DNA of 11,735 nt, from assembly GCA_022563655.1 (NCBI GenBank), contig JADFMW010000060.1, positions 1 to 11,735 on the forward strand, written 5' to 3'. The notes under the pieces are model-generated. The model searched no databases. It was given only the letters and a program-made list of their open reading frames with translations, and was not told the DNA's origin. The position numbers and the translations under genes were made by a program. This document shows, piece by piece, positions 1 through 5,374 of the stretch; the stretch's first letter is position 1, and the number at the start of each line of letters is the position of its first letter. The DNA is from Pseudomonadota bacterium. Its GTDB lineage: Bacteria > Pseudomonadota > Alphaproteobacteria > JAAXGF01.

Positions 1-26
1 CTCTCCCCCTCGATCAAGGGGGAGAG
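1..26. repeat. Perfect inverted repeat (hairpin) at the left edge
   Basis: Arms CTCTCCCCCT (1-10) and AGGGGGAGAG (17-26) are exact reverse complements around the six-base loop CGATCA. The hairpin abuts the direct repeats that follow and is probably part of the same dispersed intergenic palindromic element. It may also act as a transcription terminator for a gene lying left of the window, but no T-tract follows the stem on the + strand, so that role is doubtful. The left boundary is cut by the window edge. Confidence 0.6.
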
Positions 27-104
27 GGAGGGACCCGCGCAGCGGCAGGGTGAGGGGGAGCGGGAGGGACCCGCGCAGCGGCAGGGTGAGGGGGAGGGAC
101 CCGC
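26..104. repeat. Tandem 35-base GC-rich intergenic repeat, two full copies plus a partial third
   Basis: A 35-base unit beginning GGGAGGGACCCGCGCAGCGG occupies 26-60 and recurs without mismatch at 62-96. A third, partial copy of its first 13 bases lies at 92-104, overlapping the end of copy two. Within each unit CCGC-GCA-GCGG can form a small hairpin. Similar GGGAGGGACC...GCGGCAGGGTGAGGG elements are scattered between genes in many GC-rich proteobacterial genomes; that statement is from general knowledge and was not searched here. No coding function is evident. Confidence 0.75.
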
Positions 105-287
105 TGTCACGAATCTTCACATCTTTGTCAGGTGGGTATTCAGATCACCCGTGATTCCGTATTGTCCCTTGGCCCAGGCCGGGCTCGGCCGGGGGCCGCT
201 CCGAGCCAACGCGCGCGGTGCGGCCCCGGAGTTCTCGTGCTAGGCTTGTTGGCGAGCCTACGCGCAAGAAGAGCACGGACTTCGAAC
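105..287 (+). promoter_or_regulatory. Leader region upstream of the TVP38 gene with two potential stem-loops
   Basis: This stretch carries two inverted repeats. The first pairs GGCTCGG (182-188) with CCGAGCC (201-207). The second pairs TAGGCTTG (241-248) with CGAGCCTA (253-260) across the loop TTGG, with one T-G wobble. The second stem ends 27 bases before the ATG at 288. No sigma-70 pair with normal spacing was found; TTGTCA at 125-130 has no matching -10. Whether the hairpins are regulatory or remnants of an upstream terminator cannot be decided from sequence. Confidence 0.3.
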
Positions 288-1022
288 ATGCGGCCGAGCG
301 CCAGCCCCCCGGCCAACGCCGGCGGCTCCGCGATCAAGCGACTCTGGCCGATCGCGGCGCTGCTCGTCGCCGTGGTCGCCCTATTCTTCTTCGGCCCGAA
401 CAACGAGGCCATCCTCGAGGCGCTGCACGAGCATCGCGAGACGGTTCTCGCCTTCGTCGCCGACAACGCCGTACTGGCGGGCCTTGCGTACGTGACGGTT
501 TACGTCCTGGCGATCGCCTTCTCGGTTCCCGGCGGCGCGATGATGACCATCGCTGGCGGGTTCCTTTTCGACTGGCAGCTGGCAACGATCTATGTCGTCT
601 TCGCGGCGACCGTCGGCGCGACGGCGGTGTTTATCGTCGCCCGCAGCGCGGTCGGCAACCGCTTGCGGGCCAGGGCCGGGCCGTGGATGAAGAAAATGGA
701 GGCGGGCTTTCAGGAGAACGCGCTCAACTACCTCCTGGTGCTGCGCCTGATCCCGGTGTTCCCGTTTTTCGTCATCAACCTGGTGTCCGCGTTCCTCGGC
801 GTGAACCTCCGCACTTACGTCATCGCTACCTTTATCGGCATCATCCCGGGCACCATAGTCTTCGCGCTCTTCGGCGACGGCCTCGGCAGTCTGCTCGACG
901 CCGACGCCGAGTTCGACATCTCGACCGTGCTGACCCCTCAGATCATGGCCGCCCTGGCCGGCCTGGCTGCATTGGCCGCGGCGCCGGTGATCTACAAGAA
1001 GATGCGCGCCCGGAAATCGTGA
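288..1022 (+). CDS. TVP38/TMEM64 family inner-membrane protein (DedA-like, SNARE-associated fold)
   Basis: The product is a 244-residue integral inner-membrane protein. After a charged N-terminus there is a hydrophobic segment at about 20-36, further segments at about 62-118, the family signature at about 148-196 (LLVLRLIPVFPFFVINL followed by FLGV and IGIIPGT), and a last helix at about 220-240. Arg153 and Pro156 in the RLIP element and the GGFLF turn near 90-94 are typical of the family. Members belong to the VTT/DedA superfamily, whose eukaryotic relatives are lipid scramblases; bacterial roles in envelope lipid handling are suggested but unsettled. I chose the ATG at 288 because it gives the usual family length. 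An in-frame GTG at 132 would add 52 Arg/Ala-rich residues without homology and would run through two hairpins. The stop lies 91 bases before a disulfide oxidoreductase gene on the same strand, a partnership known from other bacteria, so co-transcription is likely. Confidence 0.85.
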   Translation: MRPSASPPANAGGSAIKRLWPIAALLVAVVALFFFGPNNEAILEALHEHRETVLAFVADNAVLAGLAYVTVYVLAIAFSVPGGAMMTIAGGFLFDWQLATIYVVFAATVGATAVFIVARSAVGNRLRARAGPWMKKMEAGFQENALNYLLVLRLIPVFPFFVINLVSAFLGVNLRTYVIATFIGIIPGTIVFALFGDGLGSLLDADAEFDISTVLTPQIMAALAGLAALAAAPVIYKKMRARKS

Positions 1023-1075
1023 TGGCGCCTGCACTCGCACGCGCCCTTTACGCCGCGCCGGCCACGCCGGCCGAG

Positions 1076-1110
1076 GATGCCGGTGATGCCGGGGATATCT
1101 GGGATGCCGG
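1076..1110. repeat. Three short GATGCCGG direct repeats in the TVP38-oxidoreductase spacer
   Basis: The octamer GATGCCGG occurs at 1076-1083, 1085-1092 and 1103-1110, separated by one base and by ten bases. The last copy ends three bases before the ATG at 1114, where a ribosome binding site would be expected. The repeats may be a fragment of a dispersed intergenic element or simple slippage; no function can be assigned. Confidence 0.5.
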
Positions 1111-1113
1111 GCC

Positions 1114-2538
1114 ATGACGCGGGATTTGCGCGTTGACATCTGCGTCATCGGCGCCGGCTCGGGCGGCCTCACGATGGCCGCCGGGGCGAGCCAGATGGGC
1201 GCCGAGACCGCCCTGATCGAGGGCGGCAAGATGGGCGGCGATTGCCTCAACTACGGCTGCGTTCCGTCCAAGTCGCTGCTTGCCGCGGCCCGCGCCGCCG
1301 AGGGCATGCGCCGCGGCGGCCGCTTCGGGGTCGATGGGGCCGAGCCCGCAGTCGACTTCGCCCGGGTCCACGATCATGTGCACGACGTGATCGCGCGGAT
1401 CGCTCCCAACGATTCGGTCGAACGCTTCGAGGGCCTGGGGGTCAAGGTCATTCGGGAGTACGCGCGCTTCAGCGGCCCGCGGCGGGTCGAGGCCGGCGAC
1501 GTCGCCGTGAGCGCCAGGCGCTTCGTGATCGCCACCGGCAGCCGGCCGCGGATACCACCGATCCCCGGGCTCGAGTCGGTGTCGTATCTGACCAACGAGA
1601 CGATCTTCGACTTGACCGAGCTGCCCGAGCACCTGCTGGTGATGGGCGGCGGACCGATCGGCATGGAGATGGCGCAGGCGCACCGCCGGCTCGGCGCCCG
1701 GGTGACGGTGCTCGAGCGCTTGCGCATCCTGCCCCGCGACGATCCCGAGCTGGTCGACTTCGTGCGCCGGCGCCTCACGGCCGAGGGCGTCGACCTGATC
1801 GAAGGTATCGAGATCGACCGCGTCGAGCGGGCGGGGCGCGGCGTCGCGGTCTTCGCCGTCAAGGACGGCGCCGAGCGGCGCATCGAGGGCACGCACCTGC
1901 TGATCGCGGTGGGCCGCCGGCCCAACGTTGACGGCCTCGACCTCGAGGCGGCCGGAATCGCGTATGGCGAGAAGGGCATCGCCGTCGATGGCCGGCTGCG
2001 CACCAGCAACAAGCGGGTCTTCGCCATCGGCGACGTCATCGGCGGCTATCTGTTCACTCACATGGCCGGCTATCACGCCGGAGTCGTCATCCGCAACGCC
2101 CTGTTTCGCCTGCCCGCCAAGGTCGACTACCGAGCGGTGCCATGGGTGACCTACACCGAGCCGGAGCTTGCCCACGTCGGCATGGGCGAGAAGCAGGCGC
2201 GCGAGGCCATGGGCGATATCCGCGTGCTGCGCTGGCCCTTCTCCGACAACGACCGCGCCCAGACCGAGCGCGACACCGACGGCATGGTCAAGGCGATCGC
2301 GACCAGGAAGGGGCGCGTCGTTGGCGCCTCGATCGTCGGACACCACGCCGGCGAGCTGCTGCTGCCGTGGTCGCTGGCGATCGACCGGCGCATTCCCCTG
2401 GGCAAGATCGCCGGCCTCATCGCGCCGTACCCGACGTTGAGCGAAGCGAGCAAACGCGCCGCCGCCGGCTTTTACACCGACAAGCTGTTCAGCGCACGGA
2501 CCCGCAAGCTGGTACGCTTCCTGTCGCGGTTCGGCTAG
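1114..2538 (+). CDS. FAD-dependent pyridine nucleotide-disulfide oxidoreductase (mercuric reductase-like, not true MerA)
   Basis: A complete 474-residue class I flavin disulfide reductase of the lipoamide dehydrogenase/mercuric reductase group. It has the FAD dinucleotide motif GAGSGG (13-18), the redox disulfide GGDCLNYGCVPSK (Cys44, Cys49), the NAD(P) motif GGGPIG (178-183), the second FAD motif AIGD (Asp307) and a dimerisation domain ending in PYPTLSE. In lipoamide dehydrogenase the last motif is H-x4-E and supplies the catalytic base; here Tyr439 replaces the His while Glu444 stays. The protein lacks the N-terminal metal-binding domain and the C-terminal cysteine pair of genuine MerA, so mercury reduction is unlikely. 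The thiol or other substrate is unknown. The gene follows a TVP38 membrane protein on the same strand; fusions of the two domains occur in other bacteria, suggesting a shared membrane-linked redox job. The ATG at 1114 has no good Shine-Dalgarno sequence, so coupling to upstream translation is possible. Confidence 0.88.
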   Translation: MTRDLRVDICVIGAGSGGLTMAAGASQMGAETALIEGGKMGGDCLNYGCVPSKSLLAAARAAEGMRRGGRFGVDGAEPAVDFARVHDHVHDVIARIAPNDSVERFEGLGVKVIREYARFSGPRRVEAGDVAVSARRFVIATGSRPRIPPIPGLESVSYLTNETIFDLTELPEHLLVMGGGPIGMEMAQAHRRLGARVTVLERLRILPRDDPELVDFVRRRLTAEGVDLIEGIEIDRVERAGRGVAVFAVKDGAERRIEGTHLLIAVGRRPNVDGLDLEAAGIAYGEKGIAVDGRLRTSNKRVFAIGDVIGGYLFTHMAGYHAGVVIRNALFRLPAKVDYRAVPWVTYTEPELAHVGMGEKQAREAMGDIRVLRWPFSDNDRAQTERDTDGMVKAIATRKGRVVGASIVGHHAGELLLPWSLAIDRRIPLGKIAGLIAPYPTLSEASKRAAAGFYTDKLFSARTRKLVRFLSRFG

Positions 2539-2552
2539 GCCTCCCCCACCGC

Positions 2553-2570
2553 CGCCGCGCTCGCGGCGTT
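2553..2570 (+). terminator. Possible weak terminator hairpin after the oxidoreductase gene
   Basis: CGCCGC (2553-2558) pairs with GCGGCG (2563-2568) around the loop GCTC and is followed by TTTGGGTT. The stem is only six base pairs and the T-run is interrupted, so this is a weak candidate. It lies in the 68-base gap between the oxidoreductase stop and the kinase start and may separate the two transcription units partly. Confidence 0.25.
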
Positions 2571-2606
2571 TGGGTTGGCGGCGCGGATGTGCTTTATTTA
2601 CGGCGC

Positions 2607-4001
2607 ATGCCAACGCCGAAAAAGATCCCCATGCCCGGGCCGGGGCGGGGCCTTTCAGCCCGTCTGCTGGTGCTCACGATAGCCTTCGTCATGCTCGGCG
2701 AGGTGCTGATCTACGTCCCGTCGATTTCGCGCTACCGCCTCGTCTACCTGCAAGAGCGGCTGGCCGCCTCGCACGAGGCGACGCTGACGCTTCAGGCATC
2801 GCCCGACGGCATGATCTCGCCCGAGCTCGAACGCGAGCTGCTGAAGCACGCGCGCGTGCGCTCGATCGCCCTGCGCATGCCCGACGCCTCGTACCTCATG
2901 CTGGGAAAGCCGCCGCCGGTCGACGCCGCGTTCGACCTGCACGATGCTACGCCCCCCGAGCTTATTCGCGACGCCTTTGTCGCTCTCGCGCAGACCCGCA
3001 ACCGGGTGTTGCGCGTCATTGGCCCGGCGCGCGTGGACCCCGGCGTTCGCGTCGACGTGACCCTCGACGAGGCGCCGATGGTCGGAGAGATGTTCGATTA
3101 CTCGGGGCGCATCCTGTTGCTTTCGATCGTCCTGTCGCTGCTCACCGCGTCGCTCGTCTTCCTCAGCCTGCATTGGCTCATCGTGCGGCCCATGCGGCGC
3201 ATCACCGAAAGCCTGGTGGCTTTCCGCGAGGACCCCGAGGATGCGTCGCGAGGCATCGTCGCGAGCGGGCGCGGCGACGAGATCGGCGTCGCCGAACGCG
3301 AGTTTGCCGAGATGCAGCGCGGTCTGCGCGCCGCGCTCAAGCAACGCGCGCGCCTCGCCGCGCTCGGCGCCGCCGTGGGCAAGATCAACCATGACCTGCG
3401 CAACATCTTGTCGTCCGCCGTCCTGGCGTCGGGCCGGCTCGCCCACAGCGATGACCCCAAGGTCAAGCGCCAGGCGCCGGCGCTGACGACGGCGATCGAC
3501 CGCGCCGTCGCCCTGTGCGAGGACATCCTGAACTTCGCGCGCGCCGGCGACCCCGAGCCGCGGCGCGGGCGCGTCGACCTGGCGGCGCTGGTCGACGACG
3601 TGGGCAAGGTGCTGGCGCTGCCCGACGACGGCTCGATCTCGTGGCGCAACGAGGTCGCCAAGGGCTTCACCGTGACCGCCGACCGCGACCAGCTGTTCCG
3701 CGTGATCTTCAACCTCGGGCGCAACGCGGTCGAGGCGATCGACGGCCAGGGCGAGGTCCGCGTCGGCGCCCGGCGCGACGCGGCGGCGACGGCGATCGAG
3801 GTGGCAGACACCGGCCGGGGGTTCTCGGTGGAGGCGCGCGATCACCTGTTCGAGCCGTTCGCCGGCTCGACGCGCCCGGGCGGCGCCGGGCTCGGCCTGC
3901 CGATCGCGCGCGAGATCATGCAAGCCCATGGCGGTGATCTCTGCCTCGCGAAAAGCGATGCCGAGGGGACCGTCTTCCGCCTCGAGTTCCCCCCGGAGTG
4001 A
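2607..4001 (+). CDS. Orphan membrane sensor histidine kinase with HAMP domain
   Basis: The 464-residue product is a two-transmembrane sensor kinase. TM1 spans about 20-37, followed by a periplasmic sensing region of about 130 residues without a recognised fold. TM2 covers about 169-192, and a HAMP linker follows to about 245. The dimerisation helix carries the phospho-accepting His262 in the unusual H-box KINHDLRNIL. The ATPase domain has an N-box with Asn369 and Asn373 (NLGRNAVEAI), a G1 box with Asp401 (DTGRGF), an F-box (LFEPF) and a G2 box GAGLGL near 426-431. All catalytic features look intact. No response regulator gene is in the window, so the partner is unknown. I chose the ATG at 2607 because upstream sequence in this frame lies inside the oxidoreductase gene and looks like frame-shadow. 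No clear ribosome binding site precedes it; in-frame ATG codons a few residues downstream are alternatives. The stop is nine bases from the convergent methyltransferase stop. Confidence 0.87.
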   Translation: MPTPKKIPMPGPGRGLSARLLVLTIAFVMLGEVLIYVPSISRYRLVYLQERLAASHEATLTLQASPDGMISPELERELLKHARVRSIALRMPDASYLMLGKPPPVDAAFDLHDATPPELIRDAFVALAQTRNRVLRVIGPARVDPGVRVDVTLDEAPMVGEMFDYSGRILLLSIVLSLLTASLVFLSLHWLIVRPMRRITESLVAFREDPEDASRGIVASGRGDEIGVAEREFAEMQRGLRAALKQRARLAALGAAVGKINHDLRNILSSAVLASGRLAHSDDPKVKRQAPALTTAIDRAVALCEDILNFARAGDPEPRRGRVDLAALVDDVGKVLALPDDGSISWRNEVAKGFTVTADRDQLFRVIFNLGRNAVEAIDGQGEVRVGARRDAAATAIEVADTGRGFSVEARDHLFEPFAGSTRPGGAGLGLPIAREIMQAHGGDLCLAKSDAEGTVFRLEFPPE

Positions 4002-4010
4002 CCTCCGCGG

Positions 4011-5204
4011 TCAGTCGAGCCGCAGCGTTAACGATTTCAGATAGGCGCTCTCGGGCAGGGCGGGGTGCTGCGGGTGATCGGGCGCGGCGCCGGCGGCGCG
4101 CAGCACGCGCCCGCTGCGGCCGGCGTCGGCGAGGCCGCGGCGGACGGCTTCGGCAAAGGCCTGCGGCTCGACGTTGTGCGAGCACGACGCGACGAACAGA
4201 TAGCCGCCCGGCGCCGTCAGCGTGGCGGCGAGCCGCGTCATCTTGCGGTAGCCGCGCAGACCCGGCTTCAGCTCCTTGCGGCTCTTGACGAACGACGGCG
4301 GATCGGCGACGACGACGTCGTAACGCTCGCCGTCCGCGGCCAGGCGCGCCATCTCGGCGAAGGCCTCGGCGCGGACGAACCGGCAACGCGCCGCCACCCC
4401 GTTCAGCTCGGCGCTCCGCTCGCCGAGCGCCAGCGCCGCCTCGGAACGGTCGACGGCGACCACGTGCCGGGCGCCGGCCGCCGCCGCGCGCAGGGCGAAC
4501 CCGCCGCTGTAGCTGTAGAGATCGAGCACCCGGCCTTCGCCGCTGAGCCGGGCGATGAACGAGCGGCTCGAGCGCTGGTCGAAGTACCAGCCCGTCTTCT
4601 GCCCCGCGACCGGGTCGGCAAGGTAGCGCACGCCGTCTTCATGCACCTCGACCGGCCCGTCGAGCACGCCCGACGCGACGCTGACGGAGCGCTCGAGCCC
4701 TTCGTGGGTGCGCGCCGGGCTGTCCGAGCGCAGCACCACGGCGCGCGGCGAAAACATCTCGTCGAGCGCGGCGAGCAGCTCGGGCAGAAGGCGATCCATC
4801 CCGGCGCTGTTCGCCTGGACCGCAAGCACGTCGCCGAAGCGGTCGATCGCCAAGCCCGGCAAGCGATCTGCCTCGGCGTGCGCGAGCCTGTAGTAAGGCT
4901 CGTCGAACAGGCGCGCGCGCAGCGCCACGGCGGCTTCGAGGCGGGCGCGAAAAAACTCGCGGTCGATCACCGCGTCGGGATCGTCCGCCAGCAGGCGCGC
5001 GGCGATCAGCGAGTGGGGGTTGAAGATGGCGCAGCCGAGCGCCTCGCCCCCGACGTCGAGCACGCGGACGACGCTGCCCGGCGGCAACGCCTTGGCCTCG
5101 GCGTCCATGCGCAGCTCGTTCGAGTAGGCCCACGGATGGCCGTGCCTGAGCCGCTTGGCGTGGCCGGGCAGAAGGTGGATCGACGGGCGCGGCGGGGCGG
5201 GCAT
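4011..5204 (-). CDS. rlmI: RlmI-type 23S rRNA (cytosine-C5)-methyltransferase, class I SAM-dependent
   Basis: The product is 397 residues, close to the 396 of E. coli RlmI, which makes m5C1962 in 23S rRNA using S-adenosylmethionine. An N-terminal PUA-like RNA-binding domain covers about 1-75 and includes HPWAYSNE. A central domain contains the DRLPGLAIDRFGD element. The Rossmann methyltransferase domain shows the SAM motif VLDLYSYSGGFAL around Asp228, then DPPSFVKSRKELKPG from Asp301 and the catalytic cysteine Cys341 in SCSHN. All signatures expected of the family are present. I chose the ATG at 5202-5204, which starts just before the PUA domain; a TTG 36 bases further upstream (5240) would add twelve low-complexity residues. 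A GGGGAG stretch lies about 15 bases upstream of the ATG, rather far for a ribosome binding site. The gene diverges from the TPR gene across 170 bases and converges on the kinase gene. The exact target base is inferred from the family; the related enzyme RlmK activity is less likely. Confidence 0.9.
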   Translation of the reverse strand: MPAPPRPSIHLLPGHAKRLRHGHPWAYSNELRMDAEAKALPPGSVVRVLDVGGEALGCAIFNPHSLIAARLLADDPDAVIDREFFRARLEAAVALRARLFDEPYYRLAHAEADRLPGLAIDRFGDVLAVQANSAGMDRLLPELLAALDEMFSPRAVVLRSDSPARTHEGLERSVSVASGVLDGPVEVHEDGVRYLADPVAGQKTGWYFDQRSSRSFIARLSGEGRVLDLYSYSGGFALRAAAAGARHVVAVDRSEAALALGERSAELNGVAARCRFVRAEAFAEMARLAADGERYDVVVADPPSFVKSRKELKPGLRGYRKMTRLAATLTAPGGYLFVASCSHNVEPQAFAEAVRRGLADAGRSGRVLRAAGAAPDHPQHPALPESAYLKSLTLRLD

Positions 5205-5374
5205 GGCCGCGGAGTGTACTCCCCTGCCGCCGGCGGGCAAGCCGGGCGCGCGGCGAAGCTGCCCGGCGCGAGTTGGTCTGCGCTTGACGCCGCGATGCGG
5301 TATGATGCCATGGTGCCGGCCCGCGCGGCCGGTCGGGCCGCGGCCAGGCGTCGTTGCGCCGAAGGAGATTCGGG
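5205..5374. promoter_or_regulatory. Divergent promoter region between rlmI and the PrsT-like gene, with leader hairpin and strong RBS
   Basis: This 170-base region must start transcription in both directions. A -10-like TATGAT lies at 5301-5306 and TTGACG at 5284-5289, but the 11-base gap between them is too short for a standard sigma-70 pair, so only the -10 is a candidate. Downstream, CGGCCCG (5317-5323) pairs with CGGGCCG (5334-5340) around a ten-base loop in what would be the 5' leader. A clear Shine-Dalgarno AAGGAG (5362-5367) stands seven bases before the ATG at 5375 and decides that start over a TTG at 5354. Confidence 0.4.

Noticed and set aside
132..287. GTG at 132 as a longer start for the TVP38 protein
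   Set aside because: It would add 52 Arg/Ala-rich residues with no membrane or signal features, and the sequence contains two hairpins better explained as untranslated leader. The ATG at 288 gives the normal family length.
1114..2538. Calling the oxidoreductase mercuric reductase MerA
   Set aside because: It lacks the N-terminal heavy-metal domain and the C-terminal vicinal cysteines needed for Hg(II), and no mer genes are nearby.
1048..2613. 521-codon minus-strand open frame opposite the disulfide oxidoreductase
   Set aside because: Same reason: third-position GC bias removes stops on the opposite strand, and the oxidoreductase motifs on the + strand are unambiguous.
5284..5306. TTGACG ... 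TATGAT as a sigma-70 promoter
   Set aside because: The spacer is only 11 bases, far from the required 16-18. No alternative -35 at correct distance from TATGAT was found, so it was kept only as a possible -10.
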